From positions 1-37,085 of the forward strand of contig JAFEAF010000006.1 of NCBI GenBank assembly GCA_018266555.1: a DNA stretch of 37,085 nt, read 5' to 3'. Positions within the stretch are counted from its first letter, which is position 1; each line of letters begins with the position of its first letter. Position numbers and translations under genes: made by a program. Shown here piece by piece: positions 22,484-30,321 of this stretch. The notes beneath the pieces were generated by a model, which worked only from the letters and a program-made list of their open reading frames with translations, was not told where the DNA came from and did no database searches. The DNA is from Bacteroidota bacterium (lineage in GTDB: Bacteria; Bacteroidota; Bacteroidia; Chitinophagales; Chitinophagaceae).

Positions 22484-23845
22484 ATGAATTTAAAAATATT
22501 TTCGCCCATATTGATTTTTACTTTTATTGTAACCGGCTTTTATCATAATTACAAACAGCAACCGGATACCGGTAATTCAAAGAATATTTCCGATTCTGCA
22601 TTGTTAGATATCGTAGAAAAACAAACATTCGAATATTTCTGGAATGGCGCTGAGCCTAATAGTGGTATGGCGAGAGAGCGAATCCATGTTGATAATATAT
22701 ATCCGCAGCATGATCAAAATGTGGTCACCAGTGGAGGAAGCGGGTTTGGCGTCATGGCAATTTTAGCCGCTATTCATAGAAAATTTATTACAAAAGAAGA
22801 AGGGGGAAAAAGATTGGAGAAAATTGTTCACTTTTTGGAAACCTGCGATCGCTTTCACGGAGCATGGCCGCATTGGTGGAATGGTGAAACAGGAAAAGTA
22901 AAACCCTTTAGCAAAAAAGATGATGGAGGAGACCTGGTAGAAACATCTTTTATGATCCAGGGACTGCTTTGTGCCCGGCAATTTTTCAAAGATGGAAATG
23001 AGGAAGAAAGAAAACTGGCAACAAGAATTGATAAACTATGGAAAGAAGTGGAATACGATTGGTACCGCAATGGAAAAAATGTTTTATACTGGCATTGGAG
23101 CCCTGATTATGGATGGCAAATGAATTTCCCGGTTCATGGGTACAATGAATGTTTGATTTTATATATTCTTGCAGCATCCTCTCCCACACATGGCGTTCCT
23201 GCCGAAGTATATCATGAAGGCTGGGCAGAAAATGGAAAGATAAAAGATAATCCGCCGGCTTATGATGGTTATAAACTGAAAATGCATTACCAGGGAAATC
23301 CTCCGCATGGCGGCCCTTTATTTTGGTCACAATATTCATACCTCGGTTTGGACCCGGGAGGATTAAAAGATCAATATGCTGATTATTGGAAAGAAAATAA
23401 AACACTAACATTAATGAATTACCAGTGGTGTGTGAACAATCCAAAACATTACAGTGGTTATGGGACTGGCAATTGGGGATTGACTTCAAGTTATTCTCTC
23501 AAAGGTTATGCAGGCCATGCTCCTGATTCCAGCAGGGATCTTGGAGTCATTTCGCCGACGGCCGCCTTGTCGGCATTCCCATATACACCTGAACAATCTA
23601 TGGCCGCATTGAAACATTGGTATTTTGATATGAATAAAAAACTTTGGGGACCTTATGGTTTTTATGATGCGTTTAGTGAAACGGAGGACTGGTTCCCCAA
23701 AAGGTATCTCGCCATTGACCAGGGCCCGATTGTGGCAATGATTGAGAATTACCGGAGCGGCCTGTTATGGAATTTGTTTATGAGTTGTCCTGAAATAAAA
23801 CTGGGATTAAAGAAATTGGGGTTTCAAAGCCCATATTTAAAATAA
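22484..23845 (+). CDS. GH144-like beta-1,2-glucan-active glycoside hydrolase, exported
   Basis: A 453-residue paralogue of the preceding enzyme, without the Ig-like domain. The N-terminus (MNLKIFSPILIFTFIVTGFYHNY) is a signal peptide or anchor without a lipobox cysteine, so a periplasmic place is more likely than the cell surface. The catalytic domain shows SALLDIVEKQTFEYFW, NSGMARER, VTSGGSGFGVMAI, KDDGGDLVETSFMIQGLL (acidic residues D146, D150, E153), NVLYWHWSPDYGW and AIDQGPIVAMIENYRSGLLWNLF. Residues outside the motifs differ substantially from the first copy, so the two are not a recent duplication. GH144 includes endo-acting enzymes and an exo-acting, sophorose-releasing enzyme; this copy may process imported fragments. 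Activity assignment is inferred. Confidence 0.83.
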   Translation: MNLKIFSPILIFTFIVTGFYHNYKQQPDTGNSKNISDSALLDIVEKQTFEYFWNGAEPNSGMARERIHVDNIYPQHDQNVVTSGGSGFGVMAILAAIHRKFITKEEGGKRLEKIVHFLETCDRFHGAWPHWWNGETGKVKPFSKKDDGGDLVETSFMIQGLLCARQFFKDGNEEERKLATRIDKLWKEVEYDWYRNGKNVLYWHWSPDYGWQMNFPVHGYNECLILYILAASSPTHGVPAEVYHEGWAENGKIKDNPPAYDGYKLKMHYQGNPPHGGPLFWSQYSYLGLDPGGLKDQYADYWKENKTLTLMNYQWCVNNPKHYSGYGTGNWGLTSSYSLKGYAGHAPDSSRDLGVISPTAALSAFPYTPEQSMAALKHWYFDMNKKLWGPYGFYDAFSETEDWFPKRYLAIDQGPIVAMIENYRSGLLWNLFMSCPEIKLGLKKLGFQSPYLK

Positions 23846-23861
23846 AAGAATAAGTTTCAGA

Positions 23862-25646
23862 ATGAAGACCATCTGCATACAGTTAGTATTGTTTTTTTTG
23901 GCTGTAACCGGTAATAAAAGTTATGGTCAGCAAAAAACCTATTGCAATCCCATCAATATTGATTACGGATACACTCCTATTCCAGATTTTACAAAATGGG
24001 GTAAGCACCGGGCTACAGCCGATCCTGTAATTGTTAATTATAAAGGTGATTACTATTTATTCAGTACGAATCAATGGGGCTACTGGTGGAGCAGCGATAT
24101 GTCTGACTGGCATTTTATTTCGAGAAAATTTTTGCGGCCCTGGAATAAAAATACGTATGATGAGCTCTGTGCACCGGCAGTCGGTATTATTGGTGATACC
24201 ATGATTGTTTTCGGCTCCACGTATACAAGTAATTTCACAATTTGGATGAGCACTAATCCCAAAACTAATGAATGGAAACCACTGGTAGATTCTTTTTCTA
24301 TCGGCGGATGGGATCCTGCTTTTTTTACGGATGACGATGGAAAATTGTATATGTACAATGGAAGCAGCAATCGTTATCCTACGTATGGAATTGAATTAAA
24401 CAGGAAAACCCTGCAACCTATCGCCACAAGAACCCCGATGTATTTACTGGAAGACTGGCGATATGGATGGCAGCGTTTCGGTGAAAATATGGATAATACT
24501 TTTTTGGATCCTTTCATTGAAGGCTCATGGATGACGAAACATAATGGGAAATATTATTATCAGTATGGCGCACCAGGTACAGAAATGAGTGGGTATGCTG
24601 ATGGCGTAGTAGTCGGCAACAAACCTTTATTCGACGGAGCTGAAACAATACCTCAATCTGATCCATTAAGTATGAAGCTGGGAGGATTTGCCAGGGGGGC
24701 AGGTCATGGATCTACATTCCAGGATCATTATAAAAACTGGTGGCATGTAAGTACAATACGGATTTCTGTAAAAAATAATTTTGAACGGCGTATCGGTATC
24801 TGGCCCGCTGGATTTGATAAAGACGATGTGATGTGGTGTAATACGGCATTTGGTGATTACCCACATTACCTCCCCTCAGCATATAATTCAGAATTGCAAC
24901 TCCGTTCCTATTCTCATACTTATGGGAGTGGATTCACGGGATGGATGTTATTGAATTATAATAAACCGGTAACCGTTTCATCTACCCTGAGTGATTACAA
25001 CGCAAATAATGCAGTAGATGAAAATATAAAAACCTACTGGAGCGCTGCCACAGATCATAAAGGCGAATGGATAGAAAGTGATCTTGGAACTATTTCAACC
25101 GTGAATGCCATTCAGATCAACTATGCAGACCAGGATGCTGAATTCTTAGGAAAGTCTCTGGATGTGTATCATCAATACATTCTCTATTATTCGTTGGATG
25201 GGAAAAAATGGAAAATTTTAATGGATAAAAGTGAAAATAAAACAGATATTCCCCATGAATATATTGAACTCACATCTCCTGTGCAGGCAAGATTTATAAA
25301 GCTGGAGAATATTCACATGCCCACAGGGAAATTTGCGATCAGTGGACTGAGAATTTTTGGGCATGGTATCGGGTCCAAACCAAATCCTGTTACAGATTTT
25401 ATGATCCTCAGAACAGAAAAAGATAAACGAAGCGCCTGGATCCGTTGGAGGCCGGTTGAGAATGCCTATGCGTACAATATTTATTACGGTACCGATCCTG
25501 GTAAATTGTACAACTGCATCATGGTGTATGACGATAATGAATATTGGTTTAAAGCGATGGACAGTAAAAAAACATATTATTTTACTATCGAAGCCATCAA
25601 TGAAAACGGGACTTCTGAAAAATATAAAATAATTAAAGTGGAATAA
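23862..25646 (+). CDS. GH43-like glycoside hydrolase with F5/8C-like (CBM32-type) and FN3-like domains
   Basis: A 594-residue exported protein (signal peptide about 1-22). The five-bladed propeller of the GH43/GH62 clan spans about 25-340 and shows the three acidic sites: D54 (ATADPVIVNYKGDYYLF), D151 (GGWDPAFFTDDDGKLYMY) and E220 (FLDPFIEGSWMTKHNGKYYY). A galactose-binding-like F5/8C domain follows at about 365-500 (KPVTVSSTLSDYNANNAVDENIKTYWSA, WIESDLG, ARFIKLENI), then an FN3-like module to the end (WIRWRPVENAYAYNIYYG, YYFTIEAINENGTS). Family GH43 members typically remove arabinose, xylose or galactose, which is unexpected beside beta-1,2-glucanases; its substrate is therefore unclear. It lies 16 bases after the GH144 gene and 2 bases before the next, in one operon. 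Confidence 0.82.
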   Translation: MKTICIQLVLFFLAVTGNKSYGQQKTYCNPINIDYGYTPIPDFTKWGKHRATADPVIVNYKGDYYLFSTNQWGYWWSSDMSDWHFISRKFLRPWNKNTYDELCAPAVGIIGDTMIVFGSTYTSNFTIWMSTNPKTNEWKPLVDSFSIGGWDPAFFTDDDGKLYMYNGSSNRYPTYGIELNRKTLQPIATRTPMYLLEDWRYGWQRFGENMDNTFLDPFIEGSWMTKHNGKYYYQYGAPGTEMSGYADGVVVGNKPLFDGAETIPQSDPLSMKLGGFARGAGHGSTFQDHYKNWWHVSTIRISVKNNFERRIGIWPAGFDKDDVMWCNTAFGDYPHYLPSAYNSELQLRSYSHTYGSGFTGWMLLNYNKPVTVSSTLSDYNANNAVDENIKTYWSAATDHKGEWIESDLGTISTVNAIQINYADQDAEFLGKSLDVYHQYILYYSLDGKKWKILMDKSENKTDIPHEYIELTSPVQARFIKLENIHMPTGKFAISGLRIFGHGIGSKPNPVTDFMILRTEKDKRSAWIRWRPVENAYAYNIYYGTDPGKLYNCIMVYDDNEYWFKAMDSKKTYYFTIEAINENGTSEKYKIIKVE

Positions 25647-25648
25647 AT

Positions 25649-26311
25649 ATGAAAACGTATAAATGGATCTTTATTTTTTTTCTCTTACCGGCTATTGGTC
25701 TTGCTCAATTACAACACCCTCCATTCTGGAACGATATCCAGGCTTTTAAAAAACAGGACAGCATTGATTTCCCGGGTAAAGGAAAAATTCTTTTCATCGG
25801 TAGTTCTTCATTTACGAAATGGAAAGATGTACAGGAATATTTTCCGGGTTACCCGATCATTAACCGGGGCTTCGGCGGATCTACTCTTACCGACCTGATT
25901 CGTTATGAAAAAGAAATTATTTTTCCTTATCGCCCCAAACAGGTGGTTATTTATTGCGGAGAAAATGATGTGGCCGCCTCAGATACCGTAACGGGAAGAA
26001 TAGTCTTTAAAAGATTTAAAAAATTATTTACAGATATCAGAGCAAAATTCCCCCACATCCCTGTCATTTTTATTTCACTCAAACCCTCCCCATCCCGATG
26101 GAGTATGAAAGACAGGATGTTGATAGCAAACCAATTGATTCAAAAATACCTGGAGCAAAAAAAGAAAGCTGTGTTTATCAGTGTATGGGAAAATATGCTT
26201 GGAAAAGACGGCGAACCTATTCCGGAAATTTTTCTTGAAGATAAACTCCACATGAACGCTAAAGGTTATGCAATCTGGGAAAAATTAATAGAACCCAATT
26301 TATTGAAATAA
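25649..26311 (+). CDS. SGNH/GDSL-family hydrolase, exported
   Basis: A 220-residue protein with a signal peptide (MKTYKWIFIFFLLPAIGLAQ). It has all four SGNH blocks: block I ILFIGSSSFTKW with the nucleophile Ser53, block II NRGFGGS (Gly at about 76), block III YCGENDVA (Asn106), and block V EDKLHMNAKGY with Asp198 and His201. Family members are esterases or deacylases acting on lipids, acetylated sugars or other esters. In this operon of glucan-degrading enzymes a carbohydrate esterase that removes acyl decorations is the simplest role, but no substrate motif is visible. It follows the GH43 gene by 2 bases and precedes GH3 by 10 bases, so translation is probably coupled. Confidence 0.88.
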   Translation: MKTYKWIFIFFLLPAIGLAQLQHPPFWNDIQAFKKQDSIDFPGKGKILFIGSSSFTKWKDVQEYFPGYPIINRGFGGSTLTDLIRYEKEIIFPYRPKQVVIYCGENDVAASDTVTGRIVFKRFKKLFTDIRAKFPHIPVIFISLKPSPSRWSMKDRMLIANQLIQKYLEQKKKAVFISVWENMLGKDGEPIPEIFLEDKLHMNAKGYAIWEKLIEPNLLK

Positions 26312-26321
26312 AAAAAGAGAT

Positions 26322-28595
26322 ATGAGAATAGTTCAAAAATTAATTCCGGGCTTATTGATTTTGTGTATGCTCCGGGCAAATGCACAAAATACGCAGGAAG
26401 TAAAGATGAAATCTTTCATAGATGCCCTGATGAAAAAAATGACGTTGGAAGAAAAAATAGGGCAACTTAATTTATTGACGATTGGCGTTGATGTCACCGG
26501 CCCGATTCTTAGCAAAGATGTTGAGCAAAAAATTAAACGGGGTTATGTTGGTGCTATTTTAAATACTCATGGCCCTGCTGCGGTCAGAAAGTTACAGGAG
26601 ATGGCCGTAAAAGATACAAGATTGGGTATTCCTATGCTTTTTGGATTGGATGTTATTCATGGGCATACTACTATGTTCCCGATTCCATTGGGATTGGCAT
26701 CCAGTTGGAATCCTGATCTCATCCAACATACAGCCCGGATTGCAGCTATTGAATCAGCAGCGGATGGAATCAACTGGACTTACAGTCCGATGGTTGATAT
26801 TGCCCGTGACCCAAGATGGGGAAGAATTGCAGAAGGCGCCGGCGAAGACCCATATCTAGGATCTTTAATTGCAAAATCCATGGTAAAAGGGTACCAGGGG
26901 AATAACCTGGCAGACAAAACTTCAATATTGGCATGCGTAAAACATTTTGCGTTATACGGTGCTGCAGAAGGCGGAAGAGATTATAATACTGTTGACATGA
27001 GCAAGGTGAGAATGTATAACATTTACCTGCCTCCTTACAAAGCAGCTATAGAAGCCGGGGTAGGCAGTGTGATGACTTCATTTAATGAAATAGATGGAAT
27101 TCCTGCTACCGGAAATAAATGGTTGCTTACAGATGTCTTGCGGAAACAATGGGGCTTTAAAGGATTTGTGGTTACAGATTATACGGCTATAAATGAAATG
27201 ATGGAGCATGGCATGGGAGATTCAGCAAAAGTGACTGAACTGGCTTTAAAAGCGGGAGTGGATATGGATATGGTAAGTGAAGCCTTTGTGGACCATCTAC
27301 AAAAATTAATTAATGAAAAGAGAATAACTCAAACTGAAATCAATACAGCCTGCCGCAGGGTGCTGGAATCAAAATTTAAGTTGGGGCTATTCGATGATCC
27401 TTATAAAAATCTTGATGACCCTGATTACAAAGAAAAAATTCTTACTCCGGAAAACAGGGCCTACGCCAGGAAAGCAGCAGAAGAATCCATGGTGCTGTTA
27501 AAAAATGAAAACAATCTTTTGCCATTAAAAAAATCACAAACTATTGCATTGATCGGGCCGCTGGCAGACAACAAACAGGATATTACCGGCCCTCATGGTG
27601 CTGCCAGTAATATAAAAAATAATATATCTGTGATGGAGGGATTTACTCAAGCGGGTGTACATTTTCTTTTTGCAAAAGGTGCTAATATAACTGATGATAC
27701 GCTGCTCCTGAAAGAATTAAATGCCAATGGCGGGAATATTACAGTAGATAAAAAAAATCCACAGCAACTTATTGAAGATGCTGTGAATACTGCAAATAAA
27801 GCCGATGTAATTGTTGCAGTATTGGGGGAATCACAGGGAATGAGTGGGGAGGCTGCCAGCCGCAGTGAAATCGGCTTGCCGCAAAGCCAGGAAGACTTAT
27901 TAAAAGCCCTTGTGGCAACCGGGAAACCCGTTGTGTTAGTATTAATGAATGGAAGGCCACTTACACTTGATTGGGAGAACAAAAATGTAACCGCTATTCT
28001 GGAAACATGGTTTGCAGGCACTGAAGCCGGGAATGCTATTACTGATATTTTATGGGGCAATGTCAATCCTTCGGGTAAATTGACGGTTTCATTTCCTGTT
28101 AATGTCGGGCAAATTCCTATTTATTATAATCATAAAAACACCGGCCGCCCCTACAAAGGAGATATTTTATTCAAATACACATCTCGCTATCTTGATGTAT
28201 CTAATGATCCTTTATTTCCATTTGGATTTGGGTTGAGTTATACAAATTTTAATTACAGTGATATTAAACTCAGCAAAAACATTTTAACAACTACCGGCAA
28301 GATCACAGCGACCGTTACTGTTACCAATACCGGAAATTACGACGGCGCTGAAGTGGTTCAAATGTATATAAGGGAAATGACAGGAACTATTACCCGCCCC
28401 GTGAGAGAATTGAAAGGGTTTCAGAAAATATTTTTGAAAAAAGGAGAAAGTAAAAATGTGAATTTCACCTTAGATGTAAATACATTGAAATTTTATAACA
28501 GCGACCTGAAATATGTTGCTGAGCCCGGCAATTTTAAAATCTTTATTGGCGGCAGTTCCGATGCAACACATGAAGCATCCTTCATATTAAAATGA
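26322..28595 (+). CDS. GH3 beta-glucosidase (BglX-like), exported
   Basis: A 757-residue glycoside hydrolase with signal peptide (about 1-21). It has the full three-domain GH3 plan: an N-terminal TIM-barrel (MTLEEKIGQLNLL, FGLDVIHGHTTMFPIPLGLASSWNP, SPMVDIARDPRWGRIAEGAGEDPYL, VKHFALYGAAEGGRDYN, FVVTDYTAINEM with the catalytic nucleophile Asp286), an alpha/beta sandwich (ADVIVAVLGESQGMSGEAASRSE with candidate acid/base Glu503 or Glu510, VLVLMNGRPL), and a C-terminal FN3-like domain (ITATVTVTNTGNYDGAEVVQMYI). In Bacteroidota, GH3 enzymes beside GH144 hydrolyse sophorose and longer beta-1,2-gluco-oligosaccharides to glucose, so that is the proposed role. It is the last gene of the operon, ending at a palindromic terminator. 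Confidence 0.93.
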   Translation: MRIVQKLIPGLLILCMLRANAQNTQEVKMKSFIDALMKKMTLEEKIGQLNLLTIGVDVTGPILSKDVEQKIKRGYVGAILNTHGPAAVRKLQEMAVKDTRLGIPMLFGLDVIHGHTTMFPIPLGLASSWNPDLIQHTARIAAIESAADGINWTYSPMVDIARDPRWGRIAEGAGEDPYLGSLIAKSMVKGYQGNNLADKTSILACVKHFALYGAAEGGRDYNTVDMSKVRMYNIYLPPYKAAIEAGVGSVMTSFNEIDGIPATGNKWLLTDVLRKQWGFKGFVVTDYTAINEMMEHGMGDSAKVTELALKAGVDMDMVSEAFVDHLQKLINEKRITQTEINTACRRVLESKFKLGLFDDPYKNLDDPDYKEKILTPENRAYARKAAEESMVLLKNENNLLPLKKSQTIALIGPLADNKQDITGPHGAASNIKNNISVMEGFTQAGVHFLFAKGANITDDTLLLKELNANGGNITVDKKNPQQLIEDAVNTANKADVIVAVLGESQGMSGEAASRSEIGLPQSQEDLLKALVATGKPVVLVLMNGRPLTLDWENKNVTAILETWFAGTEAGNAITDILWGNVNPSGKLTVSFPVNVGQIPIYYNHKNTGRPYKGDILFKYTSRYLDVSNDPLFPFGFGLSYTNFNYSDIKLSKNILTTTGKITATVTVTNTGNYDGAEVVQMYIREMTGTITRPVRELKGFQKIFLKKGESKNVNFTLDVNTLKFYNSDLKYVAEPGNFKIFIGGSSDATHEASFILK

Positions 28596-28598
28596 CTA

Positions 28599-28629
28599 GT
28601 GAGATGGATTTTTGAAAAATTCATCTCAC
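28599..28629. terminator. Bidirectional terminator palindrome between GH3 and the DUF6600 gene
   Basis: GTGAGATG (28599-28606) pairs with CATCTCAC (28622-28629), and the arms continue with ATTTTT/AAAAAT around the centre, giving a near-perfect 31-base palindrome. It starts four bases after the GH3 stop and covers the stop codon of the convergent lipoprotein gene, so it can end both transcripts. Confidence 0.7.
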
Positions 28630-29846
28630 GCCCCTTTCCTTTTATCCTTATATTTTGAAACCTTGTTAGGTCTCAGTAGCCTTTCATTATGCAGGCTATA
28701 ATGCTGTTTACTATGTTTTGAAACCCTGTAATTATTTTGTCCCTTGTCTGTTTGAGCCTGATCCTGCTTTTTCAAACTTTTAAAATTCTGGTTATCATTT
28801 TTGAGGGAAAAATTTTCTGAATGATTGTTTTCTTTTAATGGTTTATTGACGTTTGCCGGGGGTTGTGTACCCTGATCTGCAGGTTTTGTTTTTGTAACAG
28901 GCACACTATTATTGATGATATTATTGTTTTTTTCTTCATTTATCTTTGAGTTCCTGTCACTTCTTATATCGGGAGAAGAATTTACACTTCTTTCTTCATT
29001 TATATTTTCAGGTAATGGTTTATTTTTTTTAAATACTTCAAACTTAGAGGGTGCTGGTTTGTCAGCCGTATTATTTTCTTTTACTGCAGGCCTGTACATT
29101 ACCAGTTGGTCTTTCCCTGAAGAAGTTTGCCCAGGTTTATTGGTTGTGGCTACTTTCATAATGGATAACCGCTGGTGAGTTGCCTTTTCCACTTCTTCTC
29201 TTTGCGGCCCGGCGTAATAGTTATTGGTAACATTATAGTTTTTTATGTTGTGAATATTGGTATTGTTAATGATGGTAACATTCTTTTCAATATTATTTAC
29301 CTCGGTAATATTAGTAGTTCTGTTAATTACATAATTGTTGATATTGGTTTGTGTAATATGTTCCGAAGGAACAAAATTCCAATAACGGGAAGGCGGTGTC
29401 CATCCAACTGAAACTCCAACCTGCACCCGGGGTGCCAATGGCGCCCATCCATAATAGCCACCACTTCTACCCCACATTACCCATGCCGGGGCCCATTGAT
29501 GTCCAGGCATCCACATCCAACCATAACCATCTTCATACATCCAACGTCCATAGTGAAATGTTGCCCACCCCCAACTGTAATTTGAAACCCATGTCCACCC
29601 ATAACTGGTAAATGCCCAGTGACCATTAGAGGCATAAGGCCGAAAACCAACTTCCACCGTGGGAACCCACACATATCCATATTCAGGGTAATCAATCCAT
29701 CTGCCATAAGGAGATAAATCGTTATAAAATACATCGTACCCGATTTCGGGATTGTCGTTGCTGTATTGAACCGAAACCGAAGACCTGGATGGCGAGCATC
29801 CTGCAATCACCAGGCAAAAGGCGGCAAGAGAAAATATATTTTTCAT
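28626..29846 (-). CDS. DUF6600-type lipoprotein with Tyr/Trp-rich and Asn-rich regions
   Basis: A 406-residue lipoprotein (from ATG 29846; signal peptide ending VIAGC, Cys17; an upstream frame to 29891 adds 15 unlikely residues). Residues about 32-160 are the DUF6600 region: FYNDLSPYGRWIDYPEYGYVWVP, then repeated aromatic units such as YGWTWVSNYSWGWATFHYGRW and GWMWMPGHQWAPAWVMWG. Residues about 170-215 are an Asn/Ile/Thr-rich low-complexity stretch (NNYVINRTTNITEVNNIEKN, IINNTNIHNIKNYN). The rest is a polar, disordered-looking, basic tail ending KYKDKRKGA. No catalytic motif is present and the function of DUF6600 is unknown to me; an envelope-structural role is only a guess. It is transcribed towards the GH3 gene and is not part of that operon. 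Confidence 0.82.
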   Translation of the reverse strand: MKNIFSLAAFCLVIAGCSPSRSSVSVQYSNDNPEIGYDVFYNDLSPYGRWIDYPEYGYVWVPTVEVGFRPYASNGHWAFTSYGWTWVSNYSWGWATFHYGRWMYEDGYGWMWMPGHQWAPAWVMWGRSGGYYGWAPLAPRVQVGVSVGWTPPSRYWNFVPSEHITQTNINNYVINRTTNITEVNNIEKNVTIINNTNIHNIKNYNVTNNYYAGPQREEVEKATHQRLSIMKVATTNKPGQTSSGKDQLVMYRPAVKENNTADKPAPSKFEVFKKNKPLPENINEERSVNSSPDIRSDRNSKINEEKNNNIINNSVPVTKTKPADQGTQPPANVNKPLKENNHSENFSLKNDNQNFKSLKKQDQAQTDKGQNNYRVSKHSKQHYSLHNERLLRPNKVSKYKDKRKGA

Positions 29847-30321
29847 TTGTTTTATTTTATTGTGAAAAGACAGGCATAAGATAGAATTCATTCAAAAAAG
29901 TTTATTCCTGCTTTCTTATTATTAACAAACCAAATACCTGCGGCCTTTAAAAACAAAAAAGAATAGGTGCAATAACAAATAGCTAACAAAGAATTGTGGA
30001 AACTTAACAGGAAATACGGCGAATTAAACGATATAGCCAGGCTTTGATAAACCGTAACTATTAAATTTCTCCGGATTTATTAACCTGCCGGACTTTGCCG
30101 AATGTCGAATAGATATTTTAAATATTGAACAGGTTAATGTTTAATCATATAGGAAGGCATATAACCATATTATTTGACCGTGTAAATTTGTTGTAGTATT
30201 TTCCTGTGTGTAACTATTTCGCTTCTCCTTATCGCAAACCCTGCTTCAATAAATAGTTAAACACTTTATAAGGCACTAAACACTGATTTTTCTATCATTA
30301 CACAAAACCAAATAATCACTT
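29847..30321. other. Intergenic stretch without a recognisable gene
   Basis: 475 AT-rich bases between two minus-strand genes. I see no ORF with coding character, no RNA gene and no strong hairpin. A lone TAAATTTG on the plus strand at 30183-30190 looks like a -7 box but has no plus-strand gene behind it. The promoter of the DUF6600 gene presumably lies near 29850-29950, but no convincing box was found. Confidence 0.6.

Noticed and set aside
30183-30190. TAAATTTG promoter-like box on the plus strand
   Set aside because: No -33 TTG at proper spacing and no plus-strand gene downstream; chance match in AT-rich DNA is likely.
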